From DATJKD01 sp963728295 (lineage in GTDB: Bacteria; Pseudomonadota; Gammaproteobacteria; Steroidobacterales; Steroidobacteraceae): a stretch of DNA of 64,000 nt. Positions 50,777 through 61,500 of the stretch are shown here, in pieces (position 1 is the first letter of the stretch; each line of letters begins with the position of its first letter). The position numbers were made by a program, and so were the translations under genes. The stretch spans positions 496,001 through 560,000 of the forward strand of contig CAVSKB010000019.1 of the NCBI GenBank assembly GCA_963728295.1, written 5' to 3'. Below the pieces are notes generated by a model. The model searched no databases. It was not told where the DNA came from and saw only the letters and a list, made by a program, of their open reading frames with translations.

Positions 50777-53600
50777 CTCTGAATGATAGCCCTCAATCCA
50801 GTCGACGCGCTCCCATCCGGCGGTCCGCGAACCAGTTCATAGGCCGGCCAGTAGTGCTTGTCGAGCTTGAGCGTGATCACCTCGATCGAGCCGTTCCAGG
50901 TGATCGTGCGCAGCCGGAGGGCAGCCCGGTCGTCGCGTCCGCGCACAGCGTCGATGAATGCGTCGAGATCGGGCGTCGGGCGCCCGTCGACTTCGACGAT
51001 GCGCCGGCCGGCAAACAGCTGATAGCGCGTGGCCGGCGAGCCGTAGGAAAAGTACGCGACGAAGACGCCGTCCGGCGGGATGCCGCGCTGCAGCGCCATC
51101 GCGCGATGCGGCGCGTGCAGCACCGCGCCCGCCCACATCAGCAGCCGGTCGATGTCGCTGCCGCGCAGCACGGCGGTGGTCAGCGCAAAGGTCTGCACGA
51201 TTCCGTCGCGCACGACCGTCAGCATCAGCTGGGGCGACTGCGAGGCGCGCTCCACCTCCCGAAGCGGTTGACCGGCTTGCCGTCGATCGCGAGCAGCAGA
51301 TCGCCCTCGCGCAGCACTCCCACCGCGGGCGAGCCCGCGACCACGCGCGCGACGCTCAGGACCTGGCGGCGTGTCGGGCTGTGCGCTTCCATGCGACGCA
51401 GCCACTCTTCCGGCACGCCGAGCTGGCGGGCCGAGGCCAGCGGCAGCGAGCTCGAACTCCGCCTCGAGCGAATACAGCGGCTCGCCTGTCTGCACCGCTT
51501 TCAGAACTTCCGCGACCAGGTCGGCCGGCATGCCGCGGTTGAGCTGCACCAGCTCGCGGTTGTTCTCGGCGGCGAAGCTCGACCAGAGGGCGCGCACGGC
51601 CCCGCCTGGACCGGCGATGACGCCGTCGAAATCGGTCGGCGGAGTTGACGAGACTCGCGACCTCGAGGTTGCTGTCGCGGAACTGCAGCGTGCGCGACAG
51701 CGGAAACACCACCGGCTCGATCGAGGCGACAGAGGTCGCGTGCGAGCGCAGGCGGGTGTCGGCGCCGAGGCCGACGACGGTCACCGGCTCGCCGGCACGC
51801 AGCTCGCGCAGATCGAGGCGGGCGGTACGTATCGGCGTGCCGTTCAGGAGCTTCGGGTCGAAGGAGACGATCGAGAGGTTGTGCAGCGGATGCACGTACT
51901 CAACGCGGCCGGGCACCTCGACCGAGCCGGCGAAAACGATCTTGACGTCGCCGACGGCGACCGGAACGGTATTGCGGTCGACGACCACGAGCCCGCGCGC
52001 CGCGTCCACGACCAGGCCGGTGCCGTGATAGTTGCGCTCGGTGATCCCAGCCACCGAGAACGGCATGTCGAAATTCACGAGCACCAGCGAGCCGCGAGCG
52101 CGTCGGCGATCGGGGAACCGGTTATCGCAAACGAGGTGCGCGCCGGCTCTTCCGGCTGGGGCGGCGGCGGCGCCGGCAGGTCGGTGCACGGCCAGTAACC
52201 CGTCGTGTCGTCGCGGCGACACTGCCGGGCCGGGAACCAGCGCCGATCCATCCGCACGACGCGCGTTTGCGTGCCCTTCGGGTCGTCGAGCGTGGTGTAG
52301 CGCAGCGCCGCGTCGCCCGCCGTCGGGCAGCGCCGCGACCGCCTTGGTGAAATCGGGAAGAGCGGCAACCGGCTGGCCGGCGATACTGGTGATCAACGCG
52401 CCGCGCGGCACGCCGGCAGAGCCCAGCGCGTAGCCCGGATTCGCGACGAACACGCCGCCTACTGGCGCGTTGAAGTGCCGCGCCATCTGGTAGGACAGCG
52501 TGTGCACGACAGCATCGCCGAACTCCAGGTAGTCGTCGGGCGTGATGGCGTGCAGGTCCTCGACCTCAAGAGTCTTCTCGATCACCGTACCGCCCCGCTG
52601 CACCTCGAGCGTCACGCTCTTGCCCACCGACTCGTCGAGGACTTCGTCGAGCGGTTCGAAGGTCGTGACAAACTTGCCGTCGATGCGCACGAGGATGTCG
52701 CCCGGCTGCAATGCACTCTCCGCGGCGGAGCCCGGCTGCACTTCGCTCACGACCAGCATGCCGGTCAGCGACGGCTCGGCGCGACGCGCCTCGGCCTCGG
52801 TTTCGGGCGCAGCCCGAGCCGCTCGAGCTCGTCGTACGGCGTGTAGCTGAACACCGTCTGCAGCGTGCCGCGCGTGACCGGCTGGCCGGCCTGGATCTGC
52901 TCGAGCGCACGCAGCACGCGCGCGAGCGGCAGGTAGAAGCTCGACGCCGCGCCGGTGCTGCCGCCCGCGTTGAGCGCGACCACGCGGCCGCGGATGTCGA
53001 TCACCGGCGAGCCGGAGGAGCCACCCGAGGTGCCGGACGCCGCCTGGATGTAGAACGTGTTGAAGTCGTTGTACTTGCCGATGCCGTAGTCGGGCGCCTG
53101 GCGATCGAGCCGCGCGAGCGTGCCCGCGAGGATCGAAAGCTGCTCGCCCGCGTCGTTGCCGACGACGCGGATCTCGGTGCCGATCTGCGCGCCTTCCGGG
53201 TAGAGCGGCAGCGCAGGCGGCTCGATGTAGCGCAGCTTCGCCGGGTCATAGCGATAGAAGCCGAAGTCGTGCACCGGGTCGCGATAGATCGGCTGCAGCT
53301 CGACTTCCTCGCGGTTCTGGAACGCCGCCATCGCGACCACCGGCCCCGGCGTCACGACGTGACGGTTGGTGAGGATCAGCCCGCGTTCGGCATCGACGAC
53401 GAAGCCGGTCGCCTGGCTCGACTTGTTCCACTCGGTGTCGAAGGCGCGCGTCTGGTCGATCTCGATCGTGACGACCGCCGGCGCGATGCGCTATAGCGTC
53501 TGGTCCCAGGCGTGGGTCTCCCGAGCGGAAGTATCCTGCGCGAGCCGAAGGCCACGCGGCTAGTAGCGCCAGGGCGGCGCATGCGCAGTGCACTCCGCAT
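50770..53600 (-). CDS. Double HtrA-PDZ protein of the Nma111 type, several frameshifts and one in-frame stop
   Basis: A periplasmic serine protease-like protein of about 940 residues assembled from several frames. From 53600 there is a broken signal peptide (AALALLAAWPSARAG), then a trypsin-like domain (APAVVTIEIDQTRAFD, His in ILTNRHVV, Asp in PVHDFGFYRYD, Ser in SGTSGGSSGSPVID) and a PDZ domain (VSEVQPGSAAESALQPGDILV). A second, degenerate protease-like domain follows (MPFSVAGITERNYHGTGLVVD, EYVHPLHNLSIVSFD), then another PDZ (VVAGSPAVGVLREGDLLLAIDG) and a last one near VDGRPTPDLDAF. Frame breaks occur near 52830, 52310, 52080, 51640, 51460 and 51260; an amber codon lies at 53491-53493. The tandem layout resembles yeast Nma111. 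Confidence 0.75.
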
Positions 53601-54534
53601 CAGATCGCGCGGCCGAAGGCGGCTCGGAACCGGTCCGAGAACTCGTCCACCGTGAAGCGGTGATTCTGCGTGCCCGCGTGCGCGATCTTGATCGCGCCCA
53701 TGAGCGAGGCGATGCGACCGGTGGTCTCCCAGTCGAGACCCCGCATGAGGCCGTAGATCAGCCCGGCGCGGTAGGCGTCGCCGCAGCCGGTCGGATCGAC
53801 CACCGCCTCGGCACGGGCCGCGGGAATCGCGATCTCGCGGCCGCCGGTCATGATCACGCTGCCCTGCGCGCCGCGCGTCATGATGAGCGCATCGACCCGT
53901 CGCGGCAAGTCGTGGTCACAGCCTCTCCGGTGCGGTCGCTGCAGCAGCTGCGCCTCGTAGTCGTTGACCGCGACCCATCGCGATCGTTCGATAAAGCCGA
54001 GCAGCTCCGCGCCGTCGAACAGCGGCAGCTCCTGGCCGGGATCGAACAGGAACGGGATACCTGCCGCGGCGAACTGCGTCGCATGCGCGAGCATGCCCTC
54101 GCGGCCGTCGGGGGCGATGACGCCGAGCGTGATGCCGGCGTCGAGCGGCACGTGGTTACGGTGCGAATGGTCCATCGCGCCCGGGTGGAAGGCGGTGATC
54201 TGGTTGGCGTCGAGGTCCGTCGTGATGAACGCCTGCGCCGTGAACTCGCCGTCGATCGTGAGCACGTGTCCGCAGCGCACGCCGCAATCGGCGAGCCACC
54301 GCGCGTAGGCGCCGAAATCGTGCCGACGGTGGCCATCGGCGCACCGTCGCCGCCGAGGAGCCGCAGGTTGTAGGCGATGTTGCCCGCGCAGCCGCCGAAG
54401 TTGCGCCTCAGCGTCGGCACGAGGAACGACACGTTCAGCATGTGGATCTTGTCGGGCAGGATGTGGTCCCGGAACCGGCCCGGAAACACCATCACCGTGT
54501 CGTAGGCGAGCGAGCCGCAGATAAGTGCCGTCAT
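53600..54534 (-). CDS. PfkB-family carbohydrate/nucleoside kinase, frameshifted
   Basis: A ribokinase-superfamily kinase of about 310 residues. The first frame from ATG 54534 begins LICGSLAYDTVMVFPGRF and includes RNFGGCAGNIAYNLRLLGG. After a break near 54310-54325 the second frame carries AQAFITTDLDANQITAFHPGAMD, WVAVNDYEAQLL and the catalytic DPTGCGDAYRAGLIYG with the anion-hole Gly and base Asp. A further slip may lie near 53930 (VTTTCG-like). Adenosine kinase or ribokinase activity is possible. It is flanked by dgkA and the Nma111-like gene, which give no clue to the substrate. Confidence 0.83.
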
Positions 54535-54561
54535 GCGCCGCCGAGGGGAAGGACCCCGTTT

Positions 54562-54930
54562 CTATCCGAACAGTATCAGGCCCCAGGTGAGCGCGACCAG
54601 CGCGAGGGTCAGCAACACGGCTGCGGAGCCGAGCTCCTTTGCGAAGCCGGACAGCGGATGCCGCTCGAGCCCGATGCGATCGACCACCACCTCGATCGCG
54701 GTGTTGAGCAGCTCACGATCAGGAGCACGAGCACGCTGCCCGCGAGCAGCACGCGCTCGACGCCGGGCTCGCCGAGCCAGAAGGCGAGCGGCAGGAGCAC
54801 GACGGCGAGCCAGGCTTCCTGGCGGAACGCGGCTTCGCTCGAATAACAGAGCTTCAGTCCCCGCAGCGAATGCCCGGTCGCGAGCCACAGTCTCCGGAGA
54901 CCGCTGCGGCCGCACGCCCTCGCGCATCAT
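54562..54930 (-). CDS. dgkA: Diacylglycerol kinase DgkA, frameshifted
   Basis: Small inner-membrane kinase recycling diacylglycerol, about 122 residues as in E. coli. The ATG at 54930 overlaps the gcvPB stop (ATGATG). The pieces in order are SLRGLKLCYSSEAAFRQEAW in one frame, LLPLAFWLGEPGVERVLLAGSVLVLL in another, and the diagnostic LLNTAIEVVVDRIGLERHPLSG with GSAAVLLTLALVALTW in the last. Frame changes are near 54845 and 54715. No single frame encodes the whole protein as written. Confidence 0.82.
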   Translation of the reverse strand: MMREGVRPQRSPETVARDRAFAAGTEALLFERSRVPPGSLARRRAPAARLLARRARRRARAARGQRARAPDRELLNTAIEVVVDRIGLERHPLSGFAKELGSAAVLLTLALVALTWGLILFG

Positions 54931-56394
54931 GCCGCGGCTTCCAGGCGAGGTCGAGCTGGCGCGCGGCGCGCACGTCGTCGAGCCGGCGCACCGGCATCGT
55001 GTACGGCGCGGCCTTGAGCTTGTCCGGCTCGGTCTGCGCCTCCTGGCGGATCGCGATCATCGCCTCGACGAAGCCGTCGAGCTCGGCCTTGGCCTCGGTT
55101 TCGGTGGGCTCGATCAGCAGGCACTCCGGCACCAGCAGCGGGAAGTACGTGGTCGGCGCATGGTAGCCGTAGTCGAGCAGGCGCTTGGCGAAATCCATCG
55201 CGGTCGTGCCGTGCTCGCGCGCCTCGCGCTTCAGCGTCACGATGAACTCATGGCTCGCGCGCCTGCCCGGATAGGCCGGCTCGAAGCCCGCCTTCGCAAG
55301 CCGCGCCAGCAGGTAGTTGGCGTTGAGCGTCGAGAACTCCGAGACGCGGCGCATGCCGTCGCGCCGAGCATCCGCATGTAGATCTAGGCGCGCAGCAGCA
55401 CGCCGGTGTTGCCCATGAACGCGGAGAGCCGGCCGATCGTCTGCGGCAGGTCGCGCTCGTCGAGCCAGCGGAAGCGCTCGCCCTCGCGTCCGACCACGGG
55501 AACCGGCATGTACGGCAGCAGACGCTCGCTGACGCCGACCGCGCCGGAGCCCGGGCCGCCGCCGCCGTGCGGCGTCGAGAAGGTCTTGTGCAGGTTCATG
55601 TGGATCACGTCGAACCCCATGTCACCGGGGCGTACCTTGCCGAGGATCGCATTCAGGTTCGCGCCGTCGTAGTACAGCAGGCCGCCAGCCTCGTGGACGA
55701 TGTCCGCGACCTCGTGGATACGACGCTCGAAGACGCCCAGCGTGGAGGGGTTGGTGAGCATGATGCCCGCGGTCTGCGGCCCGACCGCGGCGCGCAGCGC
55801 GTCGAGGTCGATGTCGCCGTTCGGCAGCGAAGGGATCTCGTGCACCGTGCAGCCGCACATCGTCGCGGTCGCCGGGTTCGTGCCGTGCGCGGCGTCGGGG
55901 ACGATGATCTCGCTGCGCGCCCCGTCGCCGCGCGCGCGGTGATAGGCGCGGATCATCGCCACGCCCGCGAACTCGCCCTGCGCGCCGGCCATGGGCGTGA
56001 GCGAGACCCCGCGCATGCCGGTCACCGCCTTCAGCATCTCCTGCAGCTCGCACAGGCACTGCATCACGCCCTGCCCGGTCGAGTCAGGCGCGAGCGGGTG
56101 CCGCCCGAGAAACTCGGGCAGCATCGCGTACTGGTTGCAGGCCCGCGGGTTGTATTTCATCGTGCAGGAGCCGAGCGGGTAGAAATGCGTGTCGATCGAG
56201 AAGTTGAGCTGCGAGAGACGCGTGTAGTGACGCACGGCCTGCAGCTCCGATACTTCGGGCAGCGCGGGCGGCGCGCGACGCCGAAGCGCCTCGGGGATCG
56301 CGGTCACGGCGCCGGCGGCGGGATGCTCATCGGGATACTGGGCGGTGGCGCTCCTGCCGGGCGCCGAGTGTTCGAAGATCAGCTTTTCGCTCAT
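54927..56394 (-). CDS. gcvPB: Glycine dehydrogenase (decarboxylating) subunit 2, one or two frameshifts
   Basis: PLP-containing half of the split P protein of the glycine cleavage system. The first frame from ATG 56394 has FYPLGSCTMKYNPRACNQ, TGMRGVSLTPMAGAQGEFAG, AHGTNPATATMCG and the PLP lysine in DVIHMNLHKTFSTPHGGGGPG. A break near 55365-55385 leads to SEFSTLNANYLLARLAKAGF and ends in ARQLDLAWKP. A further slip just before the end would place the stop at 54927-54929, overlapping dgkA; the frame as written runs to 54854. About 488 residues in total. Confidence 0.92.
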
Positions 56395-56410
56395 GGATGC
56401 TCTCCGGCGC

Positions 56411-57784
56411 TCAGGCGGCCGCCGCCTTCTCGAGCACCTCGCGCAGCGTCCGGGCGTAGGTGTCGATGTCGGCCGTAGTGCGCGTCTCGGTCGCGCAGAC
56501 GAGCAGCGCGTTGCCGAGCGCCGGGTAATGCGGGGTGAGATCGTAGCCGCCGACGATGCCGCGCGCGGCGAGCGCCTCGAGCACCGGTACCACGGGCCGG
56601 TCGAGCTGCAGCACGGCCTCGTGGAAGCGCGGCCGCTCGAAAGCCGCGCGCACTCCGGGAATGCGCGTCAGCGCCGCGACGAGCTGCGAGGTCCGCTCGA
56701 TGCAGACGCCGGCGACGCGGGCAAGCCCCTGTGCGCCGAGCAGCGCGAGGTAGATCGTCGCCGCGGTCACCAGCAGACCCTGGTTGGTGCAGATGTTGGA
56801 CGTCGCCTTGCTGCGGCGGATGTGCTGCTCGCGCGCCTGCAAGGTCAGCGTGTAACCCGGTTTGCCATCGAGGTCCACTGTTCGACCGACGATCCGGCCC
56901 GGCATCTGCCGCACGTGCTCCATGCGGGTGGTCATGAATCCGAAGTAGGGTCCGCCCGACGACAGCGGCACGCCGAGCGGCTGGCCTTCGCCGCAGACGA
57001 TGTCGACGCCCTTCGTGCCCCATTCCCCGGGCGGCTTCAGCACCGCGAGCGAGGTGGGATTGACGACCGCGATTACAAGCATGCCGGCAGCATGCGCAAG
57101 ATCGGTGAGCGCATCGACGTCTTCGAGCGTGCCGAAGAAGTTCGGCTGCTGGATGACGAGCGCAGTGACGTCCTCGCCCCGGTATTTCTCCAGCGATGCC
57201 GCAGTGAGATGGCCGCCGTGCGGGTCGTACGGCAGCACCTCCACGCGCATGTTCTGGTTGCCGGCGATCGCCCCGAGCACGGCGCGGTAGGTCGGGTTCA
57301 AACTCGCGGGCAGGAGCACGCGAGCGGATTTCGAGCGGCGATTCGCGCGCACCGCCATCAGGCAGGCCTCCGCCAGCGCGGAAGCGCCGTCGTAGAGCGA
57401 TGCGTTGCTCACCTGCATCCCGGTGAGGCTGGCCATCATCGACTGGAACTCGTAGACGAGCTGCAGCGTGCCCTGGCTGGCCTCTGCCTGGTAAGGCGTG
57501 TAGGCGCTGTAGAACTCGCCGCGCGTCACGATCGCCCAGATCGCGGCCGGGATGTGATGCTCGTAGGCGCCCGCGCCGATGAAGTTGAGCCGGCGGCCGT
57601 CGCAGGCGGCGCGTTCGTCCATCAGCCGGCCGATCTCCATCTCGGTGAGCCCCGCCGGGATCGACTCGAGCGACCCGGCGCGCAGCTCGCGCGGGATCTC
57701 GTCGAACAGCGTCTCGATTTCGGGCACCCCGATGGTCGCGAGCATCTCGCGCACGTCGTCGGCGGTGTGCGGAATGAACGGCAT
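56411..57784 (-). CDS. gcvPA: Glycine dehydrogenase (decarboxylating) subunit 1
   Basis: The 457-residue first subunit of split glycine dehydrogenase, intact. It starts FIPHTADDVREMLATIGV and contains FIGAGAYEHHIPAAIW, FYSAYTPYQAEASQGTLQ, MQVSNASLYDGASA, QQPNFFGTLEDVD and the C-terminal GYTLTLQAREQHIRRSKATS. It decarboxylates glycine together with GcvPB and passes the aminomethyl group to GcvH. It lies between gcvH and gcvPB within the riboswitch-controlled run. Confidence 0.95.
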   Translation of the reverse strand: MPFIPHTADDVREMLATIGVPEIETLFDEIPRELRAGSLESIPAGLTEMEIGRLMDERAACDGRRLNFIGAGAYEHHIPAAIWAIVTRGEFYSAYTPYQAEASQGTLQLVYEFQSMMASLTGMQVSNASLYDGASALAEACLMAVRANRRSKSARVLLPASLNPTYRAVLGAIAGNQNMRVEVLPYDPHGGHLTAASLEKYRGEDVTALVIQQPNFFGTLEDVDALTDLAHAAGMLVIAVVNPTSLAVLKPPGEWGTKGVDIVCGEGQPLGVPLSSGGPYFGFMTTRMEHVRQMPGRIVGRTVDLDGKPGYTLTLQAREQHIRRSKATSNICTNQGLLVTAATIYLALLGAQGLARVAGVCIERTSQLVAALTRIPGVRAAFERPRFHEAVLQLDRPVVPVLEALAARGIVGGYDLTPHYPALGNALLVCATETRTTADIDTYARTLREVLEKAAAA

Positions 57785-57802
57785 GTGCGCGGCCCGTGCG
57801 GG

Positions 57803-58198
57803 TCAGTGCGTTTCCGCCGCGAGCGCGGCCTCGTAGGCCTTCGCATCGAGCAGTGCCGCGAACTGCGACTTGTCCTCCGGACGGACGCGCATGATCCAGC
57901 CGCCGCCGTAGGGATCGCTGTTGATGAGCTCCGGCTGCCCGCCGAGATCGGCATTGCCCGCGACGATCTCACCGCTCACCGGGCTGTAGACGTCCGAAGC
58001 GGCCTTGACAGATTCGACGACGGCGCAGGCTTCGCCCGCCATGACCCGCCGTCCCGGCTCCGGCACCTCGACGAACACCAGGTCGCCGAGCGCCTGCTGC
58101 GCGTGGTCGGAGATGCCGACGGTGACGCTGCCGTCGGATTCGAGCCGCGCCCACTCGTGGGACTTGAGATATCGAAGATCTGCCGGGACCTTGCTCAT
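57803..58198 (-). CDS. gcvH: Glycine cleavage system H protein
   Basis: Lipoyl carrier of the glycine cleavage system (131 residues). It begins VPADLRYLKSHEWARLE and carries the lipoyl lysine in CAVVESVKAASDVYSPVSGE, followed by NSDPYGGGWIMRVRP. Its lipoylation depends on LipB and LipA, encoded at 1.9-3.6 kb. The ATG at 58198 gives the conserved N-terminus. Confidence 0.96.
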   Translation of the reverse strand: MSKVPADLRYLKSHEWARLESDGSVTVGISDHAQQALGDLVFVEVPEPGRRVMAGEACAVVESVKAASDVYSPVSGEIVAGNADLGGQPELINSDPYGGGWIMRVRPEDKSQFAALLDAKAYEAALAAETH

Positions 58199-58217
58199 GA
58201 CGTCCTCCGCACCTGCA

Positions 58218-59314
58218 TCAGAGAGGAATTGCAATCTTGCCGTTGCGCACGAACGGCGGCCGGACGACCGCCGCGCCGAGCAGCCGTCCGCGGATCTCGA
58301 CCTCGCAGCGCTCCGCGGTCTGCACCGGTACCCGCGCAAGACCGATGGAGCGTTCCAGGGTCGGCGAGAAGCTGCCGCTGGTGACTTCGCCCTCGCCGAC
58401 CGAGGGCACGATGACTTTCTGGTGCGAGCGCAGCACGCCGCGTCCCTCGAGCAGCAGTCCCACGAGCTTGCGCTGCACACCGGCCGCTTGTTGCGACACG
58501 AGCGCCGCGCGGCCAATGAAGTCGCGATCCTGCGGTTCCCAGGCGACGGTCCATGCGAGTCCGGATTCGAGTGGCGAGGTCGTCTCGTCCATGTCGTTGC
58601 CGTAGAGGTTCATCCCGGCTTCGAGACGCAGCGTATCGCGTGCGCCGAGCCCGCACTGGGCGATGCCGGCTTCGCGGAGGCGACCCCAGAACGCCGGCGC
58701 CTCCGTGGCGGGAAGCATGATCTCCCAGCCGTCCTCGCCCGTGTAACCGGTACGTGCGACGAACCAGGCGCCGGCCTCCATCCCGACGAAGGCTGCCGAG
58801 CCCGAGCGCGCGCGACGCGACGTCCGGCGTCAAGCAGGGTCGCGGCCTTCCCGCGCGCATTGGGTCCCTGCACGGCGATCATCGCAAGATCGGTGCGCGG
58901 CTCGACGGCGACCGCGAACGGCGACGGCGGATGCGCGGATCCACTCGAGATCCTTGTCGCGCGTGCCGGCGTTGACCACCATGCGGAACCACTGGTCGTC
59001 CATGTAGTAGACGATCAGGTCGTCGATGCACGCCGCCGGTCTCGAGGAGCATGCAGGAGTAGAGCGCCTTGCCGGGCTGCGCCAGCTTCGCGACGTCGTT
59101 CGCGAGCAGGCGCCGCAGAAAATCGCGGACGCGCTCTCCGCGCAGGTCGACGACGCACATGTGCGAGACGTCGAACATGCCGGCGTCGCGCCGCACCGCG
59201 TGGTGTTCCTCGATCTGCGAGCCGTACACGACCGGCATGTCCCAGCCGCCGAAATCGACCATGCGGGCGCCGGCGGCGACATGCGTCTCGTAGAGCGGTG
59301 TGCGCAAGGCGCAT
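58218..59314 (-). CDS. gcvT: Aminomethyltransferase (glycine cleavage T protein), several frameshifts
   Basis: Transfers the methylene group from GcvH to tetrahydrofolate. The ATG at 59314 (MRLA) followed by an early slip gives TPLYETHVAAGARMVDFGGWDMPVVYG, then HHAVRRDAGMFDVSHM; later pieces are ACIDDLIVYYMDDQWFRMVVNAGTRDKD, AMIAVQGPNARGKAATLL and the intact C-terminal part from FVARTGYTGEDGWEI to PPFVRNGKI. Breaks lie near 59300, 59030, 58920 and 58790-58830. The total of about 365 residues is normal. It is first in the operon, downstream of the glycine riboswitch. Confidence 0.92.
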
Positions 59315-59330
59315 CGGTCGGCACCTTCGG

Positions 59331-59370
59331 AAACAAAAAAGAGGCGGCGGGCCTCGCGACCCGCCGCCCC
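59331..59370 (-). terminator. Intrinsic terminator, probable riboswitch expression platform
   Basis: On the minus strand GGCGGCGGGT-CGCGAG-GCCCGCCGCC forms a very stable GC stem (59341-59370) followed by CTCTTTTTTGTTT (59331-59343). It lies directly after the last conserved segment of the glycine riboswitch and before gcvT. It is well placed to be the terminator whose formation the aptamer controls. Confidence 0.8.
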
Positions 59371-59536
59371 TCTGTCCTGTGACCTGAGAGATCGGGTGCC
59401 GCTTGCTGGCACCGCACCCCTTCGGTGGGCCCCCTGCGAGGCCGCTCTCCAGAGCCCATCAGGCGCCGCCGTACGTTTGCCTGAGCGTTTCCGGGCGTTT
59501 TGCGCCTTCGGCGGGCCGTTTCCAGCCTCTCTCCGG
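59368..59536 (-). ncRNA. Tandem glycine riboswitch
   Basis: Two consecutive glycine aptamers are readable on the minus strand. Aptamer I (59536-59469) has CCGGAGAGAGG, CGCCGAAGGCGCAA and CGGAAACGCTCAGGCAAA. Aptamer II (59457-59368) has CTCTGGAGAGCGGC, CCACCGAAGGGGTG and ATCTCTCAGGTCACAGGACAGAGG. These GGAGAG, CCGAAGG and CTCAGG-GACAGAG blocks are the family's conserved cores. The terminator hairpin follows and gcvT starts 54 bp further on. High glycine probably prevents termination and switches on gcvT-gcvH-gcvPA-gcvPB. Confidence 0.9.
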
Positions 59537-59708
59537 ACGGACCTTGCGATGGGTGGCGGGATGGTACCCGGAAACGGCGACATTCTCTATTTCCTTCCTT
59601 GCTCGAATGGGGGACATGCCGCGTGTCCACCAGCACCCCGCCCGCTTGTCATTCGCCGCGGCCGGACCCAACATCCACGCCCCGGCCCTGCTGTGGAGCG
59701 CACCGATC

Positions 59709-61500
59709 ATGCGTCCCGCGACCCTTTCCGCATTCGTGCTGGCCGCGTGCCTCGCGGCCGCGCACGCCATCGCCGCCGACGATGCGGCGAAGAAATTGCA
59801 CGCCCTGTTCGATGCCGGCTGGGAGCGGAGTCTGCGCGAGGACCCCTTCTTCGCGACCTACCTCGGCGACCCGCGCTACGACGATCAGCTGCCCGACGAG
59901 TCGCTGGCCGCGATCGACGCGTCGAACGAGGCTGACCGTCGGCTGCTCGCCGACGTCGAGGCGATCCCCTCGGCGAGCCTGACTCCCGGGGACCGGCTCA
60001 ACCGCGAGCTCTTCCTTCGCATGTACGCCGATGCGATCGCCGGCCACGACGTGGGGAACCCAGTACTTCCCGCTCAATCACATGGACGGCATACAGAACC
60101 TCGATCAGACCACGCAGCTCCTGCCGTTCGCGACGGTGAAGGACTACGAGAACTGGCTCGCGCGCCTGGGCAAGTTCAGCACCCTGATGGACCAGAACAT
60201 CGCGCTGATGCGCGCCGGCATCGCGAAGAAGATGGTCCAGCCGCGCGCGATCATGGAGCGCGTGCCGCCACAGATCGCCACACAGCTGGTCGACGATCCG
60301 ACGGCGAGCCCGTACTACGCGCCGTTCAAGACCATGCCCGACTCGATCCCGGCTGCCGAGCAGACCCGGCTGCGCGCGGCCGCCTCGAAGGCGATCAGTA
60401 CTGTGATCGTGCCGGCGTACCGGCGCTTCGACGAATTCTTCCGCAAGGAGTACCTGCCCGCGTCCCGCGATACGGTCGGTGTGCGCGATCTGCCGGGCGG
60501 CGAGGTGTGGTATCAGCGACGCATCCGCTGGTTCACCACCACCGACCTGACCGCCGACCAGATTCACGAGCTCGGCCTGTCCGAGGTGGCGCGGATCCGC
60601 GGCGAGATGCAGAAGGTGATCGACAAGGTCGGATTCAAGGGCGACCTGCCCGCGTTCATTCAGTACCTGCGCACCGATCCCCGCTTCCGCTACACGGACC
60701 CGAAGCAGCTTCTGCAGCACTACCTTGCGATGTCGAAGAAGATCGACCCGCTGCTCACGCAGTATTTCGGCACGCCTGCCGCGGATACCCTATGGCGTGC
60801 GCCCGATCCCGGACAACACCGCGGCGGAGAACACGACTGCGTATTACCAGCCGCCCTCGATCGACGGGCGACGCCCCGGTTATTACTACGTGAACCTGTA
60901 CAAGCCGGAAGAACGCCCCATCTACGAGATCCCCGTACTGTCGGTCCACGAAGCCGTACCCGGTCATCACCTGCAGATCGCGCTCGCGCAGGAGCTGGGC
61001 GACCTGCCGAAGTTCCGCCGTGACTACGAGCTCACGGCCTTTACCGAGGGCTGGGGACTCTACAGCGAAAGCCTCGGCGAGGAGATGGGGCTGTACGCCG
61101 ACCCATACGACAAATTTGGCCAGCTCACTTATGAAATGTGGCGCGCCGTGCGGCTCGTCGTCGATACCGGCATGCATCACAAGGGCTGGACCCGGCAGCA
61201 GGCGATCGATTACTTCAAGGCCAATGCCGCAAAGACCGAGCTCGACATCGTCAACGAGATCGACCGCTACATCGCCGGCCGGGCCAGGCGCTTGCCTACA
61301 AGATCGGCGAGCTCAAGATCAAGGAGCTTCGCGCCCGGGCGACGAAGGAGCTGGGCGAGAAATTCGACATCCGCGCCTTCCACGATGTCGTGCTCGGCAG
61401 CGGCGCGGTGCCGCTCGACGTGCTCGACCGCAACGTCGCCAACTGGCAGAAGCAGGTGGCTGCGGGCGCCCCGACCGCCGCGGGAGCCGGCCAGCGGTGA
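59709..61500 (+). CDS. DUF885 family exported metallopeptidase-like protein, several frameshifts
   Basis: A protein of about 597 residues. The ATG at 59709 starts a signal peptide (LSAFVLAACLAAAHAIA). The DUF885 core spans FDAGWERSLREDPFFATYLGD, YFPLNHMDGIQNLDQTTQLLPF, LPGGEVWYQRRIRWFTTTDL, and the zinc-binding-like HEAVPGHHLQIALAQEL with FTEGWGLYSESLGEEMG. Frame breaks are near 60050, 60785 and 61285. The last frame ends VANWQKQVAAGA at 61500. The HExxPGHH motif is typical of this family; substrates are unknown. It is divergent from gcvT and overlaps ispG by 4 bp. Confidence 0.87.
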
